A DNA stretch of 64,000 bases from Sphagnum magellanicum. Lineage: Eukaryota; Streptophyta; Sphagnopsida; Sphagnales; Sphagnaceae. Positions 35,330-47,755 of the stretch are shown one piece after another; positions within the stretch are counted from its first letter, which is position 1; each line of letters begins with the position of its first letter. Below the pieces are notes generated by a model. It was not told the DNA's origin, ran no database searches, and worked only from the letters and a program-made list of their open reading frames with translations. A program made the translations under genes and the position numbers. The stretch covers positions 10,354,001 to 10,418,000 of the forward strand of contig CM038910.1 of the NCBI GenBank assembly GCA_021904315.1. The letters run 5' to 3'.

Positions 35330-36849
35330 AGTTCAATTCTTTTGGAAGGCACCATATAAAATTTGTTGTTGCATAATGCATTTCAAATCTAAGTAATGGT
35401 TTTAAATTTTAAGAATTGTTGTTTTGCATTAGTTTGGAATTCGACATCTAATTAATTTGTTTTAAGGTTCTTCCATTTTGCCATGAACAACATTTCAAGT
35501 TCTTGGTGTCCACCACCACACTCAAAGTAATGAATCATTTTTTTGTGTTTTTTGATGTCACAAATTTCAATGCAAAGTTTTTAATTTTCAAAGTGATTGT
35601 AATGTAATGGCAGTTAGTAAAATAAATAATCTACAATTGAATGTCTAGTAAGAAACTTGTGGTAAAGTTGCAACAAATGTTTGATTGAGTTTTTTAAGAT
35701 GACATCTATTGCATTAATCACAATCACTCGATGTATGAACATTCATCTACAACAAGTTTTTGCCATTATGGCCAATGACAACTTTGTTTACAATCTTTTT
35801 TTTTCACAGAAAAAGGGCTTTGATTATGTTCATTCCAAAACATAAATGTGTTTCTTTGGTTGTGATTTTTTGTGTGTTTTGAATTGCAATGTTTTTATAC
35901 ATAAGGTTTAATATTTGAGTGTTATACATTTTATAACAAGGTTGAAGCCATTGAAAATAATGTTGGGTTATGAATATATTGTTACGAAAAAAAATCAAAA
36001 GGTTTACATATTATTTGAGTTAGATCCATCTTGGGAGATGATAGGTGGTGCATGATATACTAAGCATATACTTATAAGTTTATTCCATTAATGAATCATG
36101 TAAAGGATATTACTTATCCTTGTAAAAGCTTACATTGATATTCAATTTGGTTCTTATGTTAATAGATGAACATACATGTTTATTATGGTGCAAAACACCT
36201 ACTTTACAATGTAGTTAAATTTCAAATACCAAAAACATTAACTCTCACGAATGTTCTTTATGACATTTGTCTAGTACCATATGCAACCTTCATTCATTTC
36301 AAAATGGTTTCAAAGGCCTTTTGCCAATTTGAAAACATCTCTCGTGCACCTCATTGTTCCAATTTCTAAAAATCATGGACAAAACAAGTTGAAATAACAA
36401 TTACGTATTATGGACTAAAGGTCTTGTGTGAATGTTAATTTGATGGTCTCATATCACTATGTAAACATGGATTTATTTTGAAGTTTAACTCATGTTTTAA
36501 ACAGTTGAGATCTTTTTACTATTATCAACATTGTTGAAACCAAATTTCATAGGAAAGTTCTCATTACACCAAAAAGTCCAAAATATGACTAGGCAAGCAA
36601 TTACCTTTGCAATTTTTCAGGACTGATCCAACTCCATGACAACGTAGTCAAATCACATTCTTTATTTTTACTAGTCACAAACCACAAAAACAACTATGGC
36701 AAAAACAACTACAATCATGAGGAAGAATCCAAGATGCATATTTGGTTGTTAGATTTATATTATTTTGTGAATATTATTGAATTTTTCAACTAGTGATTGG
36801 TAGCCATGTGGTAATTTAAATTACACAAGACAACATAAGTTAGGCTAGG
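35330..36849. other. AT-rich intergenic DNA
   Basis: Nothing recognised on either strand. Confidence 0.5.
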
Positions 36850-37010
36850 TTAAAAAGTTAAGCCTACGGCCTAGGTTACATAACCTAGAAACACCCATTA
36901 AATTAAATAGGTTAACTAAACACATTCAAGTAGGTTGCAAGTGTGAGGACTTGAACCTTTCACATTCACAATGCAAATCCAAATCCTTGATCGTTGAACT
37001 ACTATTTTTT
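36850..37010 (-). mobile_element. Probable tRNA-derived SINE
   Basis: On the minus strand, TAGTAGTTCAACGATCAAGG (polymerase III A-box-like, around 36990-37005) is followed about 35 bp later by GGTTCAAGTCC (B-box, around 36946-36956), with tRNA-like spacing. The sequence continues about 90 bp into a non-tRNA body. It does not fold as an intact tRNA by eye, and no second copy in this window confirms the boundaries. Confidence 0.45.
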
Positions 37011-37059
37011 CAACAAGTGTTAAATTTTGTTATTGCATTGTTATGGACTTTTTTTTTCA

Positions 37060-37480
37060 TCTTACCCATTTGGTCTAACCTACCCACCTGAATTTAAATA
37101 CCCTAGACCACCTTAAATTATTTTAGGCTATTATACTTAATGTTATTATAAGCTATTATAAGCAATTCTACCCGATGTTATTTAATTATTTTACCTTAAA
37201 TTGTTGTAGGTTATTTAAGGTTATTTTACCTTATGTTACCATAAATAATTATAGGCTATTTTATCTTAAACTATTGGTAACCTAGGGTATATTAACTTAA
37301 AATAAAATAAAGTAAAATAATTTTGAATAATGTAAAAAAACCTAGGCTAGAATAACCTATATAAGATAAATTATGTATAATAATTTAAGTAGAATAGCCT
37401 AGATTGTAATAACTTAAGAATAATAACCTAGGGTATAAATAAATATTAGTAAGCTATTATAGTGTTATTTATAGGCTACT
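37060..37480. repeat. Degenerate AT-rich tandem array
   Basis: Repeated words TTATTTTACCTTA, TTATAGGCTATTATA and AACCTAGG, about 30 bp apart in places, with some inverted. Very low GC. Related words extend leftwards to about 36840. Confidence 0.65.
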
Positions 37481-37989
37481 ACTAAACTATCTACAACATG
37501 GTTTTTAAGAAAGTAATCAATCCATGACAACTAGTCATTGGACTAGTCACGTAATCATAATTATGGCACTAGTCACAAAAATGGCATAGCCACATGCCCA
37601 ATCTGAAAACATGAGTAGAATTTAAACAATTGCAAAAATGTCCAATCATGAAAGGCCATAATGTCTTATATATAACCCCCTTTTATAAGCATGCCCATTT
37701 TAGTCACATTTTCATTCGTACATTTCTTGGTAATTATTGGGTTTATTAAGAAACACCCCTTTTCTTAATCATTATCACACCCATTAATATCATAAAAAAT
37801 TGCAAATATCTACTAGTAAATGTGATAAAAATGGGTGAAATTTAGGATAGATTTTAGGGCATTGCAATTCCCTTTTGGTGGGCCATTCAATAGTCAAAGC
37901 ATTGTAATTACACAACCTATATTCCTAATGCATATTAACAAAAATGAATCCAACAAAAAAACATCAATTATCTAGTGCAAACAAACAAA
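37481..37989. other. AT-rich spacer
   Basis: No gene. It may belong to the 5' part of the transposon that follows. Confidence 0.35.
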
Positions 37990-39890
37990 ATATCTATGAA
38001 CTAGCCAAGAAAACAAGGAACTTTAATTAAAAAGATATATTCAACAAAATACACAATGAACTCAAAACCAATGTAAATTGCAACATTGTTTCCAAGTTCC
38101 TAAAAGAGGAAGACAAGTGGCGCAATATCAACAATGCAAATGGCCATAGAAAGTAGCAAATAATTGTAAAACATGAACACTTGGAGGTTGCTCTATGGCA
38201 ATGGTCAATGGTTTTACAAGGTAAGCAACTTTAAACTCGAACCTACTACATCTTTGAATCTTATTGCACAATACCTTGAAAACTAGATCAAAAGCCTAAC
38301 AACTTTCATTTGTTGTGCATAAAAAAGTTCAAATGCTTTCATCAATGAGCCATTGTTCACTAAAAAAATAAATTCATTGCACAAGAGCTTGGTCTAACAA
38401 ATTTCAAGGCCTCCAATGGATGGGCACACAAGTTCAAGTAGTGTTTCACATAGCCTTCATGGTCTATGGAGAAGTTGGTGTTGCAAATGAACAAATTAAA
38501 TAATAGAATTTACACACCAAGATGTGGTGCAAGTCATCCAAGAAGAGGCTTTAGTCAAAAGATGGATTCAACATGGATGGGACAATGTTTTTTTTTTTGG
38601 AAAAGCCTTCCAAAATACTTTTTACAACACCATGTAAGTAACTAAATCTTTACATGTATCATTCGAGACATGCAAACATTTGCAAGCTCACTTCAAAGAG
38701 TAGAAAGCCCATAAGGAGTGCATAATGTTGGCCTTAACCACAAACTCTACTAGGATAAAGCAATTTGATGCCCATTTTGATCCGCACAACCAAGTGACCT
38801 TGTGACTTTGAGAATGTTAGGCTCCTTGGAAACTTTGTGCATTGCTTTTGGAACAAAAATGTTTGGATGACAATCAAAGTAAGCTACAACCAATACTAAT
38901 GTTGTGTTTTGTCACTTTGCACCTTTGCACAATCTTTTGGGATGATGGTAAGTCATCAAAATGCTTAAATTTTATGCAAGCTTTTGCCAAATGGATAAAT
39001 AAAATCAACACCCAAATGACCTTGACAAACAAGATCTTATTACATGATGATGTACCAACCATTCTTGCTTCAAATAAGAACTAGAAATGCATGGTTTGAA
39101 GGCCATGAAACCCAGCCATGTGACCCTCCTTTTCTTGCTTACGAATACAACATCAATCATCCAACCATTTGATGCAAGCATCATCCAAACATTCAAACAA
39201 GGCTACAATAAGCTTTTACTTAGTTAAATGATGGAGAATAACACCACAAATGATGGCAATGCATCCAAAAAAGTCTAAGTTGATGTCAAACAAGTGGGTT
39301 ATCCAAATGTGGACATCTTTATTATATGACAACAATGTACTCACAAATGCAACTTTGTTTGGTGGACATGCTTGCCTATTGATTTGCATTTAAACTTTGT
39401 TATAGGCCATTTTTTGGAGCATAATGGTTTAGAAATACATGGCGTCACAAACCATTAGGAATTGTTGGTGGAAGGTGTCGATCTTACTTCTAGGCTAAAT
39501 GGTGGACATTGTAAGTAAGAAAACGTGACAAATCCAAAAGGGTTTTGAAGTTGAAGAGTTCAACACACTAATAGTTGTCGTGCATATTAGAGAGGATTCA
39601 TTACTAGTTGAAGATTTCATCAACATGCCAAAAGAACAAGTGTTAATCTCATTGGCTAATGCCATGACATCATTACCAAATGGCATTTTACTTTAATTGC
39701 TTCTACACTTTTATTGGAAAGTTAAAACATGTGTGGCATACATGTCGAGGAAGATGTCACAAATGTGGAGTTGGTATAGTTTGTGTGATAGGTAGTTTGC
39801 ATTGTTGAGGATGATGATAATCCATGTTGTATTGATATCAATTAAGAGATAATCAAGGAGTCAAAAACCCAATGAATCATTTTTTAAAGA
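37990..39890 (+). pseudogene. CENP-B/jerky-type (pogo group) transposase relic
   Basis: N-terminal helix-turn-helix parts are recognisable: IYELAKKTRNFN, KIHNELKTNVNCNIVSKFLK then EEDKWRNINN (about 38010-38130), EHLEVALWQW (about 38180-38210). The second binding domain has NFKASNGWAHKFK (about 38400-38437). The DDE core has NMDGTMFFF (about 38570; NMDETxLFF in relatives), WINKINTQMTL..ILLHDDVPT (about 38990-39060) and TNTTSIIQPFDASIIQTFK (about 39140-39200), the classic jerky NTTSxxQPxDxGxxxxFK. The C-terminal tail (FEVEEFNTLIVVVH, MPKEQVLISLANAM) runs to about 39690 and perhaps 39890. Several stops and frame changes, and loss of the Glu after the first Asp, show that it is dead. It differs clearly from the relic at 4294-6090. 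Ends of the transposon were not found. Confidence 0.8.
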
Positions 39891-41689
39891 AGTAAAGTAG
39901 CATGCCAAGGTACTTGTCAATTGTGCCATTGGATGTCCACTTTATAAAATGAGCAACATGTTGGGGCACATGTTTTAGCTTTTAAGCAAATTATTTAGAA
40001 TTATTCTTTACAAATTGAAAAACAAACTATGAGCTTCAATTTTGTGCAATAATTAATAGTTCAACAACCAACACTACATTTCATGGTATTTGAGCACACA
40101 ATAAGGGCTTAAAAGTACTTTTGTAACATGTCTAAAAAATCCATATTGTTGGGTCTCAATCGTAGTGGGTGGTGTAGGGCATCCCAAAGTTTGTGGAGGT
40201 GGCATCACTTATTATTCATGTTCCATTTCATGTCGACCATAAGTCTCAAAAAAATGCCCATGAAATCCCCTATCGAAGAGTTGTCTTGCATTCGCCAAAT
40301 TGCTCCTTGGCACAAGTTTGCCAAATTGTTATAACCTTCACACTTCCTTTGCACCCTTGCATGTACTTATAATAAGTCCATGTTACCACATAATTCAAAA
40401 TCCAAAATTATCAACATATTAATAAGAATTAAATAATCTTATAGCCATGTCAATAATATGTCCGTTTAGTACTTTGCCATTTCAATCCACCTTGCCTCGA
40501 AGTTGGGGCCTACTGAACTACATTAAAACATTAAAAAAAACATTACAAGTCAAATTGTAAAACAATAACCACGAAATGGACCAATCTTTTGAAATTTGAC
40601 CCTTTAATTGATGATGTCAATGTGATCTCTAAATTTTGTGTGACATGTTTTTCAAGTCTTCATGAAGACATTTTCTACATATTGAATGTCATTTAAAAAA
40701 AAAATCAATTCATTTCTATTAATTGTAGCAATTGAACGTGCTTATTTGTTCAAAGTATTCATAAAATGCGTACCCCTCAATAATGCAACATTTAAATGGC
40801 CATTTTGTCATATCACCAAATATATGATCACATTTTAATTTAACAACAACTTTTTTGTTTCCCAAATGTGAGATAATAAAAAGGTGGTATAATGAAAAGA
40901 TTGTGTTTTGAAATTTGATTGAAATACTATAAATTTTTCATTTGGAATCATATCTTATATTTCATTCATTTATCATTCAATGTCTTTTAATTCAAGAAGC
41001 AATTGTAGACAATAATTCAACTTAATTATGAAAGTACTTACAAAAATTGTCATTGGTTTAATTATTATTGACTTTTGAGCCTTTGATGCACATCCTTAAA
41101 CTTGTTTTAAATCTATTGTAAATTAATACAAGAATGTCAGGTAGAGATAATAATTTGCAAGAAAAAAACTTATTATTTTGGGTTTTCATTTTCTCCTATG
41201 ACATCACAACTAAAGTTGTTTTTGGTTTTTCTTCATTTTTTTGGTGTAGCATCATTAGTGAGCAACCCAAGAAATATTTAACATTAATTGGTGATAACTT
41301 TTAAATAATTGTCCAAACAATATGAAGATGGAAAAAACTACTTCTCAATTCAAAATATAGTCAAATTGTCATGAAATTTTACTTTATTTCATAAAAATAG
41401 AGAATCTACAATGTAATATTATAAGAGAGGGGAGGGGGAGGGGGGTCCTCCAAGTATAGTAATGCACCACAACAAAAACACTATGATACACAACCACTAA
41501 ATTATCCACAACCACATGTAAATTACAAACAATATTTTATTTTCAACTTTCAATTATTTTGAATAATTGAACATGAAACAATTGGTTATATTGAAATTAT
41601 GGTTAATAGAATGGTTGGGCATTAAATTATTAGTTTGATTCTTGACCTTGAAAATGTACAATGATGATATTCAATCATTTTTTATTGGA
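39891..41689. other. AT-rich intergenic DNA
   Basis: No gene recognised. It holds a GA/G-rich patch near 41425-41445. Confidence 0.45.
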
Positions 41690-41870
41690 GCATTTGATAT
41701 TCCATTGAAATTTTCTTTTCATGGGTTACAACTTTGTTTTAGAAAGCATTTGAATCAAAGTCCATACGAAGGAGTTATGAACTTGCAAAATAATAGGATT
41801 CATAACTTGGTAATTTCAAGACTCCTTCATTTGTGAATCTTGAGAATTTACATCATTTCAATCTAATCCC
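41690..41870 (+). mobile_element. Divergent LTR fragment, chromovirus-like
   Basis: The stretch GGTTACAACTTTG..GAAGGAGTTATGAACTTGCA..ACTCCTTCATTTGTGAATC follows the same order of words as the middle of the LTR at 11299-12143 (AAGGAGTTATGACCTTGCAA, GACTCCTCCTTGCGAGTC). The ends are not found. A distant, old relative is likely. Confidence 0.4.
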
Positions 41871-44205
41871 CATTGCCATTTACAAAATATCTTATAGGAA
41901 AAAAAAATGGTGACTCTTTCTAAATCCAAACCATGATGAGGCATATGAATGTGTTTTTCCTAAAACTTTGTCAATTTGGCTCCAATTAACACTAATTGTC
42001 ATCTTTTTCAATTTGTGCAAATTGACTTCGCCTTGAATTCAACTTTCTAAGTTCATTGTAGTCTCATCCCAAAGTTCTCACACCTTCTTTCATCATGAAA
42101 GTTATGGAGTGCACCTTAGGTTTGCATTTTATTGCAAAAATGAAAATCAACAAGGTTTATCCCCAATGCCACTTGAAAAACTTGGGGTGACCCAAACAAG
42201 TAAAATCCCCCTCAAATGGAATTTTGAACTTGAATGGAGTTGAAACAACCAGTTTGGATGATTTCTTCAATCAATGTGGTATTGAAGGCTGAATTGTAAT
42301 GTTTCAACCAGTTGTTTGGCCCTTTGCATGAAAGAGAACTCTTGCATTCTCTTCCCCATTGTGCATTGTTTAAACTAATAGTTTAATCCTTCAAATATGT
42401 TATATATATATATATGGGATATTTGAATTGTTTAATGGCACGAACTAACTTATTTGCATTCGTTTGAAATGTTCCATATGGATGGGAGTGTGATATAGGC
42501 CATGAATTTTGGGGTGGGGTGGGGTGCAATGGGTAAGGGTTTAGGTTCTAGCCTCCTTAGATAGTTGAAGAGCTTGATGGTGATTTTCTCACTACATACA
42601 CAATCAAGTCAACTCACTTAGTCTTCAACTAATTTCCTAATGGGGGAAATTCCCAAAGTCACATTAAATTTTATTGTGATGAGATAATTGCATCATGATA
42701 TGTGTATAGAGCTTGTGTTCCATTCCCCTTGAACATATATTAACAATCAAACTTTCCAAGGATTTGGTAAGATATGGGAAATCCAAATCTCTTGCAAAAA
42801 AGGTGGAGGAATTGGTATTAGCTTTTAACGACTTTGAATACCAACTTTGAAACCCTTATTGGTAGCAAGAATGTGATGGTAAACTCTAAATGTCTCAAAA
42901 GAACCAAAAGTGTACCTTGCAAGTGTATTTCGACACTATTTGCAACCCCTTTTAGGCCACCAATTTCAACAAACTCGAGGGAGGGAGGCTTCAATACCTA
43001 AGGTGACAACCATCAAACAGCAAGCGTTGGAGTTCTACAAGTCTCATTTCAGCTCTCAAGTCCCAAAGCACCTTGTTACAAGTGCACCGTCATTTCTCAT
43101 CTCATCCAACCATGTTACAAAGATGATTCAGACCACCATTTCTTATGGCATTTGGCCAATGGAAACATGACATCCTTCGCAGCTAGCCAAAATGTTTGCT
43201 CTATATTCCCACATACCTTTTGAAAAAACAATTCAAAACACAATTCATTTAGAACTCCCATTGCACCCGATCTATCGTATTTAGTGGGTTTGAATTGGCA
43301 AGAAAGGGCTGATAAATAGACTATTGCCCATTCTACATATGGACTTCGTCTTGTGTCTTTGTAATTATATATCAATTTGGGTGTGAGGGGGAGGGATGGG
43401 GGGCTCTAAGAACACACATGATTGCCTGCCTCTTTTACTTGTTCAAAGTGGATTAAGTTTTAGCAGTACTGAGCTTAGTTTTAGGTGCTCAATTTGTCGG
43501 GATGTTGGGAGGAGAAAACATGCGTGTGCACAAGTGTGACAGAGTGAGTGCACTCTTATTGCTGGTTCAAAACTAATGGAAAGCCTTTTGGCCTCACTTT
43601 CTGAGCGGAAAGAAATATCCTTGCATGTGAGTGCAGGCCTAGTTTGACTTGTTTAAAAAACAATGGGAAATGCCGAATCCCCAATTGGTTAGATTTTGAA
43701 GTTTGGGACACCATATGCCCCTTTGCTTATCCAATTTAGTTCTGAGGTCTCTTTGCTCACTATGTGTACTCTTTGCTCCATTTGTAATTTCAGAAGAAGG
43801 GGGAGGGGTTGGCCATGAGTCCCCCACCACATAGTTTATTGATAAGTGGCTCTTCTAGTTTGCACTATAGAGCATCATTATTTGAGAGCTTTTAGGACAT
43901 AGGCTTAATCATGTAGAGCCCATTAAGAAAAGAAGAAGGAAGCAGCACAAACTCTAACGAACTTTACACAATGAAAAGTCCAACATTACTACTTAAACAA
44001 GAATTTTGGGAAGTGGTTTGTGGGGGGAAGAAGAATAGTATCATCAAGGCACATTATCTGCTCCCATCATAAATTATTCTTCGGAATTGGTTTTCGTGAA
44101 GAAAGGAGCACTTTATTCTATCTCTTTCAGAATTATGCCTCCTGGCTTGTTGGATACCTGGAAATCTGGGGATCTCAAGTTTCAGAAGCAACTATTGTGA
44201 CTCAA
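41871..44205. other. No gene recognised
   Basis: A run of 86 codons at 42910-43170 (KQQALEFYKSHFSSQVPKHL) has a protein-like look. The next frame continues DDHHFLWHLANGNMTSFAAS (about 43110-43190). No family is recognised; it may be an old transposon piece. A short TA microsatellite lies at about 42400-42416. Confidence 0.4.
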
Positions 44206-44416
44206 ACAAATTAGGACAAAAGATGCATATACCACAATGTGGAGTTAACAAATTAGGACAAAAACGCATATACCACAATGTGGAGTTAACCAATTAGGAC
44301 AAAATTGCATAGACCACAATACGGAGTAAATATTAGAACAAGAGATGGACATATGAATATACCACAATGTGGAATGAATGAGTTAGTACAAAAGCATACG
44401 TATACCACTTGGCACC
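44206..44416. repeat. Minisatellite, about 46-bp unit, four to five copies
   Basis: The unit contains AAATTAGGACAAAA, then GCATATACCACAATGTGGAG. Copies 1 and 2 are close; later ones are diverged and of unequal length. Confidence 0.85.
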
Positions 44417-45034
44417 ATCATATGCAAGAGTAATTTGAAACTCATGGACTTTCAACTTGGTGTCTATTCTAACACCCTGATCTCCTCAACAAATTAGGAC
44501 CAAAATGTATGTACTGATAAATAAATAAGTAGCCCCAGTTTATAATGGGGGTATTAGCCCAGGCCAAAAATGGTGATGAACAGTTTTGGAAATAGAAATT
44601 TCATGCAGCCAATGGGAAGGCTCAACATGCACTCAAAGTGCCTTGTTTTTTTTTTAAAAGTATTTTTTGGGGGGCGGGGGGGAAGGATTTTTTTTCTTTT
44701 TACCTTTGTTCCCAACATGTTCCTTTCAAGTTCCCATCAGGTTCCCAATGTGTTCCCACTAGCACCTCGCTTTAATCCCATATGTTTTGCCCAAAGTCCT
44801 CCCCTTCTCACCTATATAGGTGGGCAAAAGGGGGAGGCACTCCATCTTTCCAGAGAATCTTTATTTTTGGGGAGCCTCCATAGTTTCAACTTTTTTTTGC
44901 GATGGGCCAATCAAATTGGCTCATTACGAAAAAAAAAAAGAGTTGGACTTGTGAGAATAAATTTTAAACTTGTGTATGTTGAATCTCAATCTGCAAGTCT
45001 AAAAGTTCTTCCCAATCTCTCATCTTTAGAGGTT
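44417..45034. other. Spacer with T and G tracts
   Basis: A 156-codon open stretch at 44570-45037 crosses homopolymer tracts and resembles no family. No gene is supported. Confidence 0.45.
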
Positions 45035-45295
45035 TTTTGATAAGTTGTCACCTAAATTGCATTTGTTACTTTTGTGTGAAGTTTGCCACCCTTATGTGCC
45101 GACCTACATGTTGTTTTGCTATAAGTTGCCATGTAAATTGCAACACTTCTTATTTCTATGTTCACATTGCCACAAGTTGCCATGTAAGTTGCGACACTTC
45201 TTATTTCTATGTTCAGAATGCCATTAAATGTGTGGAGCGTGGACCTAATTGGCCTAAATTGCACATCTTACTTCTATGTTCAGATTGCCCCTTAA
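45035..45295. repeat. Tandem repeat, about 53-bp unit
   Basis: The unit reads TAAGTTGCCATGTAAATTGC, then ACACTTCTTATTTCTATGTTC. Two good copies lie at about 45121-45226, with partial copies at 45037-45075 and 45255-45293. Confidence 0.8.
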
Positions 45296-46939
45296 TTGTG
45301 TGGAGTGTGGACCTATATGGAGGATCCACAGACGGGGTGTGCACTGACACATCCAACTTTTCACCTCCACTGATGCGGATCATGGCCAAAAAAAAGTATA
45401 GATAGAATGGGGAACACAGTCCAACCTTCCCCCACGCCCTTCCCAACCCAAAAACAATAAAAAAGTTGCTCATTTTTGACTTTTTCCTAGTAGTTTTATG
45501 AATGAAAACATCATTTTTTAAAAAATGCTCCACAGTCCACATACCCCTGTGTGTGTACCTTTCTATGTGCACACACACATGTATTAGGTACTATTATAGG
45601 ACATACAATTTTCGTGTGTGTTGCACAGAATTCCCAAGCAGGAGGTGGGCCTGCATGTTCTAAACATAAGATTTTGTTGTGTTGAAGAGCCCCCATTTTT
45701 GGGTGTTGTATTGGGACCTGGGGTTGAGTAGTTTCAGTGTGAATTCTAGCTGTGACTATTTCATACCTATGTCAAAATACAGGCCCTAAAACAAAGGGGG
45801 GAAAAGGGACCCACATATGTATAAAAAAGATAATGGGACAAACACACACACACAAACAGGTGTTGCAATTACCTGACACATTCAAGAGAAGGTAGCAACA
45901 GACACATGCTGGTGATGGCAGAAATATTGGAAGCACATAGTTATAGGATATGCTTTTGTCCCCTGCTTGATAATGTGTAATAGGTATGTCGTGTCATCGA
46001 TAAGTATGAACTTTGAAGGACATCATACTCTACTACCATCATCAAATCACAACATATAATGTGGGGTGTGTCACACCCTTGCCTTGCCATTTACATTAAA
46101 AAGTATCTTAAGGCAAAAGAAGAATTATGGAAACTCAAATATTTCACCATGCAATAATATCATCTTCAAAAATTCCTCTAGTCAAAGAAACAAAAATCTT
46201 TCAAGATATTATAACTCTATAACTAATCTCAAGTTTCAATACAAGTCAAAATATCATCTTTCAAAAATTCTCGTATAAAAATAGACCTATTACCTAGGGG
46301 TCAAAATCCCTTAAGCTACTATACTCTATAATGAATCTAAGCACAATATCCTTGCCTTGGTAGGCAAGACCAATAAATTTCAAGCTTGCTAGGTCTACTG
46401 CAAGCACATTGTTTTGTGTTTTTAAATTCTTCTTTCTAACAATTTATGACAATTTGTGTTTGTGTAGTATTTGTTGTGGCTAAACTTTGGGGGGGGTGGG
46501 GGTGGCGGGGGACGGTGGGAGAGACGAGGGGGGGGAGATGCGTTACTCTTGAAGTTTAATGAGAATGTCCCACACCTTGTCCTAGGTGCCCATATTTTGG
46601 GAATGCCCCATCCCGCCTAATTGGGACCTTGTACTGTGCAATATTCATCCCTCCTCCATATTTGATTGTGTACATTGGCAATAATGAGATGTGGGCGTTC
46701 CCCAAAGGGTGTTTCCAAACTATAGCTTTATGGCCACTTTGGAGACATCTGACAAAATTGAGACATAGGTATAGCTTTTACACAAAGACTGTAGGGAGCT
46801 TAACTTACTACAGCCATCAAGAAGAACAAGTCTTTTGAGAGCAGAAACAAAATCTCAAGCAGACAGCCCAGGACTTCTTTGCATGAAACCACAACTGAAA
46901 AATAACATGGAAACTCCAGTCTTTTACAGGTGGTCACTG
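45296..46939. other. No gene recognised
   Basis: It contains a CA microsatellite near 45842-45854 and a purine-rich G-rich stretch at 46489-46540 (runs of 5 to 8 G). Confidence 0.45.
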
Positions 46940-47039
46940 AGTGGACCCAGGGTGAACTAGCACCTACTTCAGTACCTTCACCTTCTTGAGTGATGCCCCT
47001 TCGAGGCTATGTTTAACCTTGGTATTGTAAAATTCAAAG

Positions 47040-47262
47040 TTGGAGACTCTAATTTTGTGTCTAAGTGAGATGTTTTATATTGTTTAGAAACAACCCCAAA
47101 ACAATTTGGAGGTTTTTCTTTTTTAAAATTTGTAGGTTTTTAGCTTTTAAACTTGGAGACTCTAATTTTTTGTCCAAGTGGGTATTTAATAGTGTTTAGG
47201 AACAACCCCAAAACAATTTGGAGGTTTTTCTTTGGAGAAATTTGTAGGTTTTTAGTTTTTAA
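47040..47262. repeat. Two-copy tandem repeat, about 112-bp unit
   Basis: Both copies have GGAGACTCTAATTTT, AACAACCCCAAAACAATTTG and AATTTGTAGGTTTTTAG in the same order and differ at few positions. Confidence 0.88.
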
Positions 47263-47365
47263 CAGTGTTGGGCAGGTGCCTGGTTTGGAGGGTTAGAACT
47301 TAGAACCACGGGTTCAAGTTCCAATTAGTAAAAACTGAACCAGAATTAGGTTCTCAGTTCTTTAC
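47263..47365. mobile_element. hAT-type end fragment
   Basis: It starts CAGTGTTGGGCAGGTGCC like the hAT ends at 30116, 55998 and 61013, and continues with AACTGAACCAGAATTAGG. Its position interrupts the foldback element relative to its second copy. The right border is uncertain. Confidence 0.5.
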
Positions 47366-47547
47366 CATGGTACCAGCATAGGTGCTATAGCTAGTTCACC
47401 CAAGGCAAGGCCACTCTGGGGTCTCAATGTTGAGTATTTTCTCTCTTTTGACAATGGCAATTTTGTTTGTCCAAGAAAATGCTTTTTCTAGGACAATAGT
47501 ACTACTATCAGCTCCTAACTCCTAACATATAGATTCTTGAGGAATAA

Positions 47548-47720
47548 GAGCATCTCCAATGGAGTAGATTGTAGTACCTATAATGGCCTTTTACACAACA
47601 CTTTTTATGATGGACAAGCTTTAAATAGTGTGAAACTGACGTGTCAATATATATATATATATAGAGATGCACATGACACATGATACCTGATATTGTACCT
47701 ATGAGAGCTAAATATACACC
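47548..47720. mobile_element. One end of a Tourist-type MITE
   Basis: GAGCATCTCCAATGGAGTAG preceded by TAA (47545-47547) is a typical plant MITE end. No matching second end is seen before the C tract at 47724, so this copy is cut short or rearranged. It includes a TA microsatellite at about 47646-47661. Confidence 0.45.
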
Positions 47721-47723
47721 CCG

Positions 47724-47755
<32 letters not shown>
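47724..47755. repeat. Poly(C) tract, 32 bp
   Basis: An uninterrupted C run (G on the other strand) just after ACACCCCG. The exact length is prone to sequencing error. Confidence 0.85.

Larger units (their letters stand above)
46940..47435. mobile_element. Foldback-type element, copy 1
   Basis: GGTGAACTAGCACCTACTTC near the left end (46950-46969) is the inverse of GGTGCTATAGCTAGTTCACC near the right end (about 47382-47401), allowing for a gap. A related copy with the same layout is at 55455-55720. The interior holds a two-copy direct repeat (47040-47152, 47153-47262) of about 112 bp (TTGGAGACTCTAATTTT.., AACAACCCCAAAACAATTTG) and then a hAT-end fragment. The family is not recognised. Confidence 0.5.

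Noticed and set aside
42910-43190. Possible LINE or MULE fragment
   Set aside because: No reverse transcriptase or DDE motif could be found around it; left as unassigned.
44206-44416. Regular repeat array, considered as CRISPR
   Set aside because: The repeats are adjacent without unique spacers, and the DNA is a plant nuclear region. It is a minisatellite.
44570-45037. 156-codon plus-strand open frame
   Set aside because: Runs through T and G homopolymers and a Phe-rich stretch; resembles no protein.
47281-47330. GGTTCAAGTTCC resembling a tRNA T-arm or B-box
   Set aside because: No A-box at proper spacing and no cloverleaf; it is part of a hAT-end fragment.
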